Of a stretch of 64,000 bases of DNA, positions 1 to 8,657 are shown piece after piece. The translations under genes and the position numbers were made by a program. The DNA is from JBFWUW01 sp050247075 (GTDB taxonomy: Bacteria > Planctomycetota > Planctomycetia > Pirellulales > JBFWUW01). Location of the stretch: the NCBI GenBank assembly GCA_050247075.1, contig JBFWUW010000020.1:1-64000 (forward strand), in the 5' to 3' direction. The notes beneath the pieces are model-generated. The model did no database searches, was not told the DNA's origin, and worked only from the letters and a program-made list of their open reading frames with translations. The first letter of the stretch is position 1. Each line of letters opens with the position of its first letter.

Positions 1-528
1 ACCGCCGAGGAGTTCCTCCTGTTGCCGGACAATGGCGCGCTTTCCGAACTTTATCGAGGGCTGGTGATCGACATGAATCCTCCCTCGCCACGGCACGGAC
101 AAATCTGTCACGAGATTAGTCTTATCGTGGGCGCTTTCGTCCGCGAACACGGGCTGGGGCGTTGCGTCAGCAATGATTCCGGCATCATCACCGAGAAGAA
201 CCCCGATACGGTCCGCGGGGCCGACGTGGCCTTTTACAGTTACGCCCGCGTGGCCAAGGGACCGCTGCCGGCCGGCTATTTGAAAGTGGTCCCGGAACTG
301 GTGTTTGAGGTCATCTCCCCCAGCGACCGCTGGAGCGACTTGCTAGGCAAGGTGGCCGAGTATCTCAAGGCGGGCGTAGTCGTGGTCTGTGTTTTGGATC
401 CCGACACGGAAACCGCCCACGCCTACCGGGCCGATCGCGTGGCGGAAGTCTTTTCCGGGCAGCAAGCGCTAACGTTGCCCGACGTGCTGCCGGAGTTCAG
501 CTCGATTGTCGCCAGATTTTTTGAGTAA
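1..528 (+). CDS. Uma2 family endonuclease-fold protein (DUF820), 5' end outside the window
   Basis: The frame is open from base 1, and the first codons read TAEEFLLLPDNG, matching TAEEFRLLPDDG near the start of the next gene; the real start therefore lies left of the window. The protein has the Uma2/DUF820 core of the PD-(D/E)XK fold: an acidic residue in GADVAFYS, the E-x-I strand ELVFEVISPSDRWSD, and a following K/Y segment (GKVAEYLKAGV). Uma2 proteins are numerous in planctomycetes and cyanobacteria; their substrate is unknown and nuclease activity is inferred from fold only. The gene ends 16 bases before the ATG of a close tandem paralogue, and the two share long nearly identical stretches, so this is a recent duplication. 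Confidence 0.88.
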   Translation, partial: TAEEFLLLPDNGALSELYRGLVIDMNPPSPRHGQICHEISLIVGAFVREHGLGRCVSNDSGIITEKNPDTVRGADVAFYSYARVAKGPLPAGYLKVVPELVFEVISPSDRWSDLLGKVAEYLKAGVVVVCVLDPDTETAHAYRADRVAEVFSGQQALTLPDVLPEFSSIVARFFE

Positions 529-544
529 TTGGGGAAAAGAACGG

Positions 545-1096
545 ATGGCCACCACCGAAACCATCTTGACCGCCGAAGAATTCCGGCTGCTGCCGGACGA
601 TGGCGGTCCGTCTGAACTCTATCGCGGGCAGGTGATCGACATGAATCTTCCCTCGCCACGGCACGGACAAATCTGTGGAACGGTTGTCTATTTGCTGCGG
701 CGGTTCCTGGAGAATCACAACTTGGGCCGGGTTGTCAGCAATGACTCCGGCATCATCACCGAGAAGAACCCCGATACGGTCCGCGGGGCCGACGTGGCCT
801 TTTACAGTTACGCCCGCGTGGCCAAGGGACCGCTGCCGGTTGGTTATTTGAAAGTGGTCCCGGAACTGGTGTTTGAGGTCATTTCCCCCAACGACCGCTG
901 GAGCGATTTGCTAGGTAAGGTCGCCGAGTACCTCAAGGCGGGCGTAGTCGTGGTCTGTGTTTTGGATCCCGACACGGAAACCGCCCACGCCTACCGGGCC
1001 GATCGCGTGGCCGAAGTCTTTTCCTCGCAGCAAGCGCTAACGTTGCCAGACGTGCTGCCGGAGTTCAGCGCGGTTGTCGCCAAATTTTTTGAGTGA
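545..1096 (+). CDS. Uma2 family endonuclease-fold protein (DUF820), tandem paralogue
   Basis: A complete 183-residue Uma2/DUF820 protein. The ATG at 545 (MATTETILTAEEF) is preferred over an in-frame start at 506, which would overlap the upstream gene; a GGGGAAAAG stretch precedes it. Conserved elements are GADVAFYS, ELVFEVISPNDRWSD and the GKVAEYL segment, consistent with a PD-(D/E)XK nuclease fold. From the SNDSG segment to the C-terminus it is almost identical to the upstream copy at base level, while the helix before it (around residues 41-56 here) differs clearly, a mosaic pattern suggesting gene conversion. Function of the family is not established. Confidence 0.9.
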   Translation: MATTETILTAEEFRLLPDDGGPSELYRGQVIDMNLPSPRHGQICGTVVYLLRRFLENHNLGRVVSNDSGIITEKNPDTVRGADVAFYSYARVAKGPLPVGYLKVVPELVFEVISPNDRWSDLLGKVAEYLKAGVVVVCVLDPDTETAHAYRADRVAEVFSSQQALTLPDVLPEFSAVVAKFFE

Positions 1097-1102
1097 GACA
1101 TC

Positions 1103-2569
1103 ATGACATTGCAATCAACCTCCATGTCAGATCAGCAACACTCGTCGCGGCGGCACTTTTTGGCCAGCGGGGCGATGGGATTAGGTTCGGTCGCGCTCGC
1201 CTGGATGCTGCAGCAAGACGAGTTGCGGGCTGATCCCGCCAAGCCCGACTTGCAGCCTCGCACGTTTGATCTGCTCCCCAAACAGCCTCCCGTTCCGCCG
1301 CGGGCCAAGGCCATGATCTCCATGTTCATGCAGGGAGGGCCGAGCCAAGTCGATCTGTTCGATCCCAAGCCCGGCATGGCCAAATACGATGGGCAGCCTT
1401 TTCCCGGCCAGATCAAGTACGACAACGCGGCCCAGGCCAGCAGCAAGGTGCTGGCCAGTCCGTGGAAGTTTTCGCCTCGCGGAGAGTGCGGCACCGAGAT
1501 TTCCGACCTGTTGCCGCACACGGCCCGCATGGCCGATGACATCTGCCTGATCCGCTCGATGCATACCGGCGTGAACAACCACGGCGAGTCGATTTACGCC
1601 CTTAACGGCGGCCGCACCACCGCTGGGCGGCCCGCCTTGGGTAGCTGGCTGACCTACGCCTTGGGCAGCGAGAGCCAGAACTTGCCGTCGTTCGTTGTAC
1701 TGACCGACCCCGACGGATTACCCGTGCTGGGCGTGTACAACTGGTCGAACGGCTGGCTCCCTTCGCTGTACCAGGGAACAGTCGTCCGCCCGCGCGAGCC
1801 GCGGATTCTCAATCTCGACCCGCCCCCACACCTGCGCGGCGAACCCCAGCATAATTATCTGGCTTATCTGGAACAGCTCAACCGCCAACACCTGGAGAAG
1901 CGCCCCGGCGAGCTCGATCTGCAAGCCAGAATCGCCAGTTACGAGCTGGCCGCTCGGATGCAGACCGCCGCCAAGGAAGCTCTCGACCTGAGCGGCGAGA
2001 CAGCCGCCACGCTGGCCTTGTACGGTATCGACCAGCCCGCCAGCAAGGAATACGGCGAGCGCTGCCTGATCGCGCGGCGGCTGGTGGAACGCGGCGTGCG
2101 GTTCGTGCAAATCTACACCCGCTACCAACTGTGGGACCATCACGGTGCCATTCGCACCGCCTTGCCGGCCGCCTGTTTGAAGACCGACCAGCCCGCCGCC
2201 GGCCTGTTGCAAGATCTCAAGCAACGCGGGCTGCTGGACGAAACACTGGTCCATTGGGGGGGCGAAATGGGGCGGCTGCCGGTGATTCAAAACGACGCCG
2301 GACCCGACGCCGTGGGCCGCGACCACAACACCTACGGGTTTAGCATGTGGCTGGCCGGTGGGGGCATCCGCGGCGGCATGACACTGGGGACGACCGACGA
2401 ATGGGGCCACCACGCGGTGGACGATGTTGTCACGCACTCCGACTACCACGCCACGCTGCTGCACCTGTTTGGACTGCCGCACGACCAGCTTCTCTACCAG
2501 CGCAACACCCGCACCGAGTCCCTCATCGACGGGCAAGCCTGCCGGATCGTCAAAGAGATCTTGGCATAA
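1103..2569 (+). CDS. DUF1501 domain protein, Tat-exported
   Basis: A 488-residue DUF1501 protein, a family related to the alkaline phosphatase/sulfatase superfamily. The N-terminus carries a twin-arginine signal (SSRRHFLASGAMGLGSVAL), predicting Tat export. Family landmarks are MFMQGGPSQVDLFDPKP near the mature N-terminus, MHTGVNNHG, the ERGVRFVQIY segment, and the C-terminal GRDHN...GGGIRGG and HATLLHLFGL motifs. DUF1501 genes in planctomycetes usually sit next to DUF1549/DUF1553 cytochrome-type genes; no such partner is visible here. The ATG at 1103 follows the Uma2 stop by 6 bases, so cotranscription with the Uma2 pair is possible. Enzymatic activity is not known. Confidence 0.9.
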   Translation: MTLQSTSMSDQQHSSRRHFLASGAMGLGSVALAWMLQQDELRADPAKPDLQPRTFDLLPKQPPVPPRAKAMISMFMQGGPSQVDLFDPKPGMAKYDGQPFPGQIKYDNAAQASSKVLASPWKFSPRGECGTEISDLLPHTARMADDICLIRSMHTGVNNHGESIYALNGGRTTAGRPALGSWLTYALGSESQNLPSFVVLTDPDGLPVLGVYNWSNGWLPSLYQGTVVRPREPRILNLDPPPHLRGEPQHNYLAYLEQLNRQHLEKRPGELDLQARIASYELAARMQTAAKEALDLSGETAATLALYGIDQPASKEYGERCLIARRLVERGVRFVQIYTRYQLWDHHGAIRTALPAACLKTDQPAAGLLQDLKQRGLLDETLVHWGGEMGRLPVIQNDAGPDAVGRDHNTYGFSMWLAGGGIRGGMTLGTTDEWGHHAVDDVVTHSDYHATLLHLFGLPHDQLLYQRNTRTESLIDGQACRIVKEILA

Positions 2570-2680
2570 GGCGGCCCGGCCAATTTTTTGGCTGGCTCCA
2601 TGTGGGGAATGCAATTGCCGCTGCGCTTGTTAAGATACGGGCTTTCGATGCAGCCATCCCGTTTCTTTCGCGCAAGCAAT

Positions 2681-4501
2681 ATGGCCACCCAATATCCTCC
2701 GGTTGAATTCAATGGGCATACCTCTGGCGTTTTGCCTTTGCCCGCCCGCGTAACGTGGGATGAGGAAGCCCCCGCCTGGACGGCCGACCCCGAGGCCTGG
2801 ATCGAGGATGGTCTCGGCTGGGATGCCTGGGTCCGGCACCTTAAGCGCCGCTCGCTGCCAAAGCTGCCGCGGCTGTTGGCCGGCACGTCGCTCCACCCCA
2901 TGTTGTGGGCCTTGCCATCGGGTCTGGAAGGGGGAGAAACCACGGCCCTGGTTGAAGAGTTGGCCCGCTTTGCACAAAAGCCGCCCAAGTCGGCGGCCGC
3001 GTTTGAAGGGTTGCTGCGTAACTGGCTGCAAGCCGCCCCCAACCGCCCGCGCGATGCCGCCTGGGCCGTGGAGTGCGTGGCCTGGAGCTACGTGCTGCCA
3101 GTGGCTGCGCCGGCGGTGTCGTCTCGATTGTGGTGGCATGCCTTTGACCTGTTGTGGCAAACGGCCCGCCAGTCGATCAATCTTCGCGGCGAGGGGGATC
3201 CGCTGATCGACCAATACCTGGCGGGCGAGCTCCCCTTTGTATTGGGCCGGCTTTTCCCAGAGATTGAAGATTTGAGCCTGCTGGCGGAACCTGGGCTGGC
3301 AACGATTTGCGCCGGCTTGCAAACCATGCTGGCCGACGACGGTTATCCCTTGGCCGCGGCGTGGGACCAGTGGCGGCCGCTGTGGGCCTGCTGGACGCGC
3401 GTGCGGGCCTGGGGCCGTAAAAAGCAGCCCGTCTGGGACGAACTTTGCGAAAGCCGCTACAAGCAGTTGCTGGCGCACTCCTTGCGGGCCACGCGCAAGG
3501 ATGGCACGCAATCGCTGCAACAAGGCGCCGGCGGAGCCTGGCGGGCCGATCTGTTCGATGCGGCATTGTCGTTGGCCGGTGGACGCAAGGAAATGGCCGC
3601 CGCGCAATTGGCTTTGCCGGGAGGCGACTCGCGCGTCAAATACAAGCCGGGCGAACTCCCGCGGCCGGCGCACGAGGCCGCCACATCGCGCATGGCTGTC
3701 CTACGGCGGAATTGGTCGGCCGACAGTGACATGTTGGCGGTCGATTTTCGGGGGGTCGAAATTCAGTTCGAGCTCGTCGCCGGGCGTGATGTTCTCTGGT
3801 CGGGCCCTTGGAAGCTCAATATTTCCGTGGACGACCGGCCGGTTGCCCCCAGCGGCCCGTGGAAAAGTGTCTGTTGGTTCTCCGACAAAGACGTCGATTA
3901 CCTGGAGTTGGAAGCGCCGTTGATGGACGGTTTGATCGTGCAGCGGCAGATGTTGCTGGCCCGCAACGAACAATTCTTGCTGTTGGGCGATGGCATTTTG
4001 GGAAGCCAGCCGCGCCGGCTGGCATATGCCTCGACGCTGCCGTTGCGGCCAGGGATCACCTTCACCCCCGCCAAGGAAACCCGCGAGGGGTTCTTGGCCG
4101 GCCGCAAGCGCCGGGCGGTGGTACTGCCTTTGGCGCTGCCGGAGTGGCGGGCCGATTCTCGCGGCGGCGAATTGCTATGGACCGACGACGGCCTGCAACT
4201 GCGGCAAACGGCGGCGAACGCCGCATCGTTATTCGCGCCGCTGCTGTTCGATCTCTCACCACGGCGATTGGAGCAGCCGCTGACTTGGCGGCGGTTGACG
4301 GTGGCGGAACAGCGCAACCCGGTGGCTGCCGATCAAGGCGTAGCCTTTCGCGCGCAGGCCGGCGGACGGCAATGGATTGTGTATCGTTCGCTCAACGGCC
4401 GCGTCAACCGCACCTTCATCGGAGCCAACGTGACTAGCGAGTTCTTCTGCGGAAGGTTTACCCGCGGGGGCCTCGTTAGGCCGCTGTTGGAGATTGAGTA
4501 A
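2681..4501 (+). CDS. Large protein of unknown function, possibly toroid plus beta-sandwich architecture
   Basis: An open frame of about 606 residues from the ATG at 2681 (MATQYPPVEFNG); an in-frame ATG at 2648 is an equally possible start, and no clear ribosome binding site decides. There is no signal peptide or membrane segment. The N-terminal half is helical and rich in Trp and Leu, and the C-terminal half looks like beta strands (for example DMLAVDFRGVEIQFELVAG). This order resembles heparinase II/III-like polysaccharide lyases, but no catalytic signature could be identified, so that is only a structural guess. The gene lies 111 bases after a DUF1501 gene and is followed by a REP-like inverted repeat. 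Confidence 0.75.
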   Translation: MATQYPPVEFNGHTSGVLPLPARVTWDEEAPAWTADPEAWIEDGLGWDAWVRHLKRRSLPKLPRLLAGTSLHPMLWALPSGLEGGETTALVEELARFAQKPPKSAAAFEGLLRNWLQAAPNRPRDAAWAVECVAWSYVLPVAAPAVSSRLWWHAFDLLWQTARQSINLRGEGDPLIDQYLAGELPFVLGRLFPEIEDLSLLAEPGLATICAGLQTMLADDGYPLAAAWDQWRPLWACWTRVRAWGRKKQPVWDELCESRYKQLLAHSLRATRKDGTQSLQQGAGGAWRADLFDAALSLAGGRKEMAAAQLALPGGDSRVKYKPGELPRPAHEAATSRMAVLRRNWSADSDMLAVDFRGVEIQFELVAGRDVLWSGPWKLNISVDDRPVAPSGPWKSVCWFSDKDVDYLELEAPLMDGLIVQRQMLLARNEQFLLLGDGILGSQPRRLAYASTLPLRPGITFTPAKETREGFLAGRKRRAVVLPLALPEWRADSRGGELLWTDDGLQLRQTAANAASLFAPLLFDLSPRRLEQPLTWRRLTVAEQRNPVAADQGVAFRAQAGGRQWIVYRSLNGRVNRTFIGANVTSEFFCGRFTRGGLVRPLLEIE

Positions 4502-4506
4502 GGAAT

Positions 4507-4581
4507 TTGTAGGAGGCGATTCCATCGCCGAGGGGGACGCCGCCATGCGCGTTAATCGGCGATGGAATCGCCTCCTACAAA
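4507..4581. repeat. REP-like inverted pair (copy 1)
   Basis: Two copies of the same hairpin module face each other. The left copy reads TTTGTAGGA followed by stem GGCGAT, loop TCC, stem ATCGCC; the right copy (from 4556) is its exact reverse complement, ending CTCCTACAAA. The spacer is 24 bases. The same module recurs at 20994, 25746, 53389, 55416, 57285 and 58353. The GTAG tetranucleotide next to a small hairpin and the inverted pairing are features of REP/BIME elements mobilised by RAYT transposases. It lies just after the stop of the upstream gene. Confidence 0.9.
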
Positions 4582-4618
4582 CGGGCTGCAACCGTATTCT
4601 CCCACCGGGCAATCCACG

Positions 4619-5326
4619 ATGAGCGATATGGCCCGCCGCATTGAGGAGAATCTGGCTGCGGTTAACGATCGCATGTCGCGGGCCGCCACGCGCAGCGGAC
4701 GCGCCCCTGGCGACGTGCGCCTGGTGGCGGTCACCAAGTACGTCGATATCGCCACGACGCGGCTGCTGTGTGCGGTCGGGTGCCGCGACTTGGGTGAGAG
4801 CCGTCCGCAACAACTGTGGAATAAAGCCGCGGCCCTGGATGATGCTGGCGTTCGCTGGCACATGATCGGCTCGTTGCAGCGCAACAAAATCGCCCGCTTG
4901 CTGCCGCGGGCCAGTCTGATCCACGCGGGCGACAGCCTACGGTTGCTGCAAGCCATTCAGGAGGCGGCCCAGTCGGGCGGCCATCCGCCCGTCCCCTTGC
5001 TGCTGGAAGTCAACGTGTCGGGCGATGCCGCCAAACACGGCTTTGCCCCCGACGAAATCGAACCGTTGCTACCGCAATTGGCCGCTTTGACTAGCTTGAG
5101 AATTCGCGGTCTGATGGCCATGTCAGGTCTCGACAGCGATGCCCAAGCTACGCGGGCCGAGTTCGCCAAGTTGCGGCAATTGCGAGACCGGCTGGCGTCC
5201 GTGGCTCCGCCGGGCCTATCGCTGGATGAACTGTCGATGGGCATGAGCGGCGACTTTGAGATCGCCATCGAAGAAGGGGCTACGATCATCCGCGTCGGCT
5301 CGGCCCTGTTCGAGGGAGTTCTCTAG
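4619..5326 (+). CDS. yggS: YggS/PLPBP family pyridoxal-phosphate homeostasis protein
   Basis: A 235-residue protein of the YggS/PROSC family, a single-domain TIM barrel like the N-terminal domain of alanine racemase, which binds PLP and helps balance vitamin B6 and amino-acid pools. The PLP-binding lysine is K40 in LVAVTKYVD. Further landmarks are HMIGSLQRNK (substrate/phosphate region), LLLEVNVSGD, and the C-terminal phosphate loop LSMGMSGDFEIAIEEGATIIRVGSALF. The ATG at 4619 is chosen because upstream codons run into the REP-like repeat. The stop overlaps the GTG start of the next gene by one base (TAGTG), so the two are translationally coupled, as yggS and yggU often are. Confidence 0.95.
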   Translation: MSDMARRIEENLAAVNDRMSRAATRSGRAPGDVRLVAVTKYVDIATTRLLCAVGCRDLGESRPQQLWNKAAALDDAGVRWHMIGSLQRNKIARLLPRASLIHAGDSLRLLQAIQEAAQSGGHPPVPLLLEVNVSGDAAKHGFAPDEIEPLLPQLAALTSLRIRGLMAMSGLDSDAQATRAEFAKLRQLRDRLASVAPPGLSLDELSMGMSGDFEIAIEEGATIIRVGSALFEGVL

Positions 5327-5634
5327 TGCCGGCACTGGAGCAACATCCGGATGGTGTCGTGCTTCTCGTGCGTGCCCAACCGGGTGCCCGGCGCAACGGA
5401 TTGCGGGGCTGCCAGGCCGGCTTGCTCAAGGTTTGCGTGACGCAAGTGGCCGAGAAAGGCAAAGCTACCCAGGCCGTGGCCGAAGTGCTTTGCCAGACAC
5501 TATCGTTGCGTAATTCGCAGATCGAACTGTTGTCGGGCGCGCTGGTGCCGCGCAAGCGATTTCTAATCCGCGGGATGAGCCTGTCGGAACTGGCCGCGCG
5601 GATCGCCGCGGCGATTGCGGACCAGGACAAATAG
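5326..5634 (+). CDS. yggU: DUF167/UPF0235 (YggU) family protein
   Basis: A 102-residue protein with the DUF167 pattern: VVLLVRAQPGARRNGLRG, then LLKVCVTQVAEKGKATQAVAEVL, then the segment RNSQIELLSGALVPRKRFLIRG. Start is GTG at 5326, overlapping the stop of yggS by one base, which marks an operon. Function of the family is unknown; a nucleic-acid-related role has been guessed from fold. Length is typical. Confidence 0.93.
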   Translation: MPALEQHPDGVVLLVRAQPGARRNGLRGCQAGLLKVCVTQVAEKGKATQAVAEVLCQTLSLRNSQIELLSGALVPRKRFLIRGMSLSELAARIAAAIADQDK

Positions 5635-5785
5635 CAATATGCCACTTTGCGCTTGCATTGCAGGGGACGGACAACATTCAATAGAATGCCAGCCGAAGAT
5701 GGTTCGCGGGGGGTGCAGGGACGCCTCTGCGTTTAGGCGCGATGGCGGGGCGTGTTTTCTTACACTTCATGTGCAAGGGCTGCTT

Positions 5786-7765
5786 GTGAGTCGGCGGGTG
5801 ACAGAAATACTTGGTCCGTTGGGGGTTGGCTTTTTGAAGTCGGCATTGGAATCCGCCGCGCGCCAGCCAGCCGACGAACTACGCGACAACGGCCGCTTTT
5901 GCGCCTCCGTCGTCACGGAGGCATGGAAGGCGGCCCCACTGCGGTTGCGGCTGCAAGACCCGGCCGAAATTGGCTGGAATGGCTTCATGTTGGCGGTGCG
6001 CGACGTGGCCTTCGATCTTGCAGGCGCAACCCCGCGGCTGCTGCCCGATTGGGAAGCTCGGCTGCTGGCGGAACTGGCCGTTGCCGGCGACGCATCCATG
6101 GCGCGGCCGGCCGGTATTCCGGTGGCGATGGACGATGACGACGACGATGAAGAGCCTGTCAGCGATGCGCCTCCTCTTGCGGCGGCGCAGACTGGCGCAG
6201 TTGCGCCCCCGGCCAGCACGGAGCCGGTGATTGGCATTGACTTGGGGACGACGTACTCGGTCGTGGCCCACTTGGACAGCCAGGGCCGGCCGACCAGCAT
6301 TGCCAACTCCGCTGGTGAAATGCTCACGCCGAGCGTGGTGCTGTTCGATCCCGACGGCACCGTGGTCGGCAAGCAGGCCTTGCTGGGTGCCGCCATGGAA
6401 CCCGACCGCGTGGCCGATTGCGTCAAACGCGACATGGGGTCGAAGCATTACCGCCGACCCATCAACGGAGAGCTGTTGCCGCCGGAGGTGATCTCGTCGT
6501 ACATCTTGCGCAGCGTGCGAGCCGATGCCGAGCGCAAACTGGGCCCGGTGAAGAAGGCCGTTATTACCGTACCGGCTTACTTTGACGAACCGCGTCGACG
6601 CGCCACGGTCGCCGCAGGACGCCTGGCCGGCTTGGAAGTGCTGGACACCATCAACGAGCCGACGGCGGCCGCGATCAGCTTTGGCTACCAGCAGGGCTTT
6701 CTCGACCGGGACGGACGGATGTCGGGCGAGCGGCCCATCCGCGTGCTGGTATACGATTTGGGGGGCGGCACTTTCGATGTCACGTTGGTCGAGCTAAGCA
6801 GCCTGCAATTCACGGCGCTGGCCACCGATGGCGATGTCCAGTTGGGCGGCAAGGATTGGGACGAAAAGCTCATCGAAATCGCCGCCGCTCGGTTTCAGCA
6901 ACAGCATGGCGACGACCCGCGGCAAGATGCCGAATCATTGCAAGAACTGTGGCAAGCGGCCGAACTGGCCAAGAAGACCCTCACCGAACGTCAAAAGGCG
7001 GTGATGTTTGTCAATTGCGGCGGCCGGCGCCTCAAGACCGAGATCACCCGCCAGGAGTTTGAAGAGGCTACCGCGGCCTTGTTGGAACGGACGCGGATGA
7101 CCACCGAGATTGTCGTCTTGCAGCAAGGGCTGGCTTGGGAGGAAATCGACAAGGTCTTGCTGGTGGGCGGTTCGACCCGCATGCCGCGGGTGGCGGCCAT
7201 GCTGCGCGAACTGACGGGCCGCGATGCCGATCAATCGGTCTCGGCCGACGAGGCGGTGGCCCACGGAGCGGCGCTGTATGCCAATCTGTTGGCGCAAAAG
7301 ATGGGGAGCGGCGAACAGGCCGCCGAGTTCTCGGTGACAAACGTCAACTCCCACAGCCTGGGCGTGGTGGGTATGGAAGCCAAGACCGGCCGCCGGGTGA
7401 ACGCCGTGATTATCGCCAAGAATTCGCCCCTGCCACGTTCGGCGGGCCGCCGCTTCAAGACCGCCAAATTGGGCCAGGCCAGCATTCGCGTAACCGTGCT
7501 GGAAGGCGAAAGCGAAGTCCCCGAGGCCTGCACCGAGGTTGGCACCTGCCTGGTACGCAACCTGCCGCCCAACTTGCCGGCTGGCTGGCCGATCGACGTG
7601 CGGTTTCAGTATCGCGAAAACGGCCAGTTGGAGGTCTCCGCTCAGCTTTCGGGCCACGACGCGGTGGTCACGACCGAATTCGTTCGCGACAATAGCCTGA
7701 CCGACGATGACCTGATGCTGTGGGCCGAAAGCCTGGAACGTGAAGCCGAGCGCAACGCCTTGTAA
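5786..7765 (+). CDS. Hsp70 (DnaK-like) protein with N-terminal extension and no C-terminal lid
   Basis: About 659 residues. Residues 1-147 form an extension unlike Hsp70, including a low-complexity acidic stretch (MDDDDDDEEP). The Hsp70 nucleotide-binding domain begins near residue 148 with IGIDLGTTYSVVA and continues through KKAVITVPAYFDEPRR, NEPTAAAISFGY, VYDLGGGTFDVTLVE and VLLVGGSTRMPRV, so the phosphate-1, connect, phosphate-2 and adenosine motifs are intact. A short beta substrate-binding domain follows, but the protein stops before the alpha-helical lid and has no EEVD-like tail. Start: GTG at 5786, preceded by AAGGG six bases upstream; the frame is open to 5615, so longer forms are possible. 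Followed after 20 bases by a GYF_2 gene. Expected to be a specialised ATPase rather than the housekeeping DnaK. Confidence 0.85.
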   Translation: MSRRVTEILGPLGVGFLKSALESAARQPADELRDNGRFCASVVTEAWKAAPLRLRLQDPAEIGWNGFMLAVRDVAFDLAGATPRLLPDWEARLLAELAVAGDASMARPAGIPVAMDDDDDDEEPVSDAPPLAAAQTGAVAPPASTEPVIGIDLGTTYSVVAHLDSQGRPTSIANSAGEMLTPSVVLFDPDGTVVGKQALLGAAMEPDRVADCVKRDMGSKHYRRPINGELLPPEVISSYILRSVRADAERKLGPVKKAVITVPAYFDEPRRRATVAAGRLAGLEVLDTINEPTAAAISFGYQQGFLDRDGRMSGERPIRVLVYDLGGGTFDVTLVELSSLQFTALATDGDVQLGGKDWDEKLIEIAAARFQQQHGDDPRQDAESLQELWQAAELAKKTLTERQKAVMFVNCGGRRLKTEITRQEFEEATAALLERTRMTTEIVVLQQGLAWEEIDKVLLVGGSTRMPRVAAMLRELTGRDADQSVSADEAVAHGAALYANLLAQKMGSGEQAAEFSVTNVNSHSLGVVGMEAKTGRRVNAVIIAKNSPLPRSAGRRFKTAKLGQASIRVTVLEGESEVPEACTEVGTCLVRNLPPNLPAGWPIDVRFQYRENGQLEVSAQLSGHDAVVTTEFVRDNSLTDDDLMLWAESLEREAERNAL

Positions 7766-7785
7766 TCCGCACCGCCCAAACCGCC

Positions 7786-8448
7786 ATGCCACCAAAACAA
7801 GGAAAACTGCGGGTACGCAAAGGGACGCGGCTGTATGGACCCATGACACGGCCCGACCTGGAAAAGCTGGTGTCGAGCGGACGCATTGACGGCGGCGACC
7901 AGGTTTCGGCGGATGACGGGCCGTGGATGGCCGTGGCCGATTTTCTGGCCCCACCAGTGATTGCACCGCCGCCCGCGGCCAAGCCCCCCGCACCGGCCAG
8001 GCCGGCGGCTGCTCCGCCACAACTCGCGGAGGAAGAGCTACGGCTGGAATTTGACCCGGCCCCGCCCGAAGGAGTCCCTCAAACGCGGTCGCCGATACCC
8101 GTCGCCGAGAACGACGACGTGGATGATCTCGATATTCTGGACGATCCCTCGGCGGTCGAAAGTGCGCGGACGGCCATGCAGCCACCGATGCAACAAGCCA
8201 TGCAACCGCCAGCCCAGGCGGTGGGCGAATGGGCGGCGCAAGTTCGCGGGGCCATATCAACACAGTTAACCAAAGAGAATCTGATCTCGCTGGTGATGAT
8301 CGGAGAATTGCACCCCGGCAGCCCGGTGCATCACGCGACTTGGCAGGAGCATCAATGGGCACCCATCGCGGCCATTCCCGAGTTGGCCGACGTCGTGCGG
8401 GCAGCCAGCGGCGGCGGCCAACCGCCACCGGGCGGCCCTTGGAGGTAA
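7786..8448 (+). CDS. GYF_2 domain protein
   Basis: A 220-residue protein. The N-terminus matches the GYF_2 pattern: LRVRKGTRLYGPMTRPDLEKLVSSGRIDGGDQVSADDGPW (residues about 4-46), a small domain thought to bind proline-rich peptides. A Pro/Ala-rich linker and an acidic stretch (DDVDDLDILDD) follow. A second, weaker GYF_2-like unit lies at the C-terminus (LTKENLISLVMIGELHPGS...QEHQWAPI). No signal peptide or membrane segment. It starts 20 bases after the Hsp70-like gene and probably shares its transcript, so it may target or scaffold that chaperone; this is inference. Confidence 0.82.
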   Translation: MPPKQGKLRVRKGTRLYGPMTRPDLEKLVSSGRIDGGDQVSADDGPWMAVADFLAPPVIAPPPAAKPPAPARPAAAPPQLAEEELRLEFDPAPPEGVPQTRSPIPVAENDDVDDLDILDDPSAVESARTAMQPPMQQAMQPPAQAVGEWAAQVRGAISTQLTKENLISLVMIGELHPGSPVHHATWQEHQWAPIAAIPELADVVRAASGGGQPPPGGPWR

Positions 8449-8458
8449 TGCCCGCAAA

Positions 8459-8485
8459 GCTGACGGCTGACAGCTTCTCCGCTGA
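8459..8485. repeat. Short dispersed repeat with GCTGACGGC and CTTCTCCGCTGA blocks (copy 1)
   Basis: Just after the GYF_2 stop, the sequence reads GCTGACGGC, four or five variable bases, then GCTTCTCCGCTGA. The same two blocks with the same spacing occur at 12464-12494, also immediately downstream of a gene. The elements are short and the family was not seen elsewhere in the window. Confidence 0.45.
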
Positions 8486-8657
8486 TTGCTGACCTCGTAT
8501 TGGACGAGGAATCCCCACGTCCCATCCGGCTTATTTTGCATCGAAATCGCTTGATATGACATTGTGCCGGTTGGCTGGGCGGGGGATAATTAGGAGATGG
8601 GTCCGCCGGCGGCTGACGGGGGCGATTTAAGCACAAGGTTCAACAGGCGTGGTGGTC

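Noticed and set aside
6935..8518. A 527-codon minus-strand frame opposite the Hsp70-like and GYF_2 genes
   Set aside because: Covers two genes with clear domains; the translated sequence is Arg/Pro-rich and unstructured.
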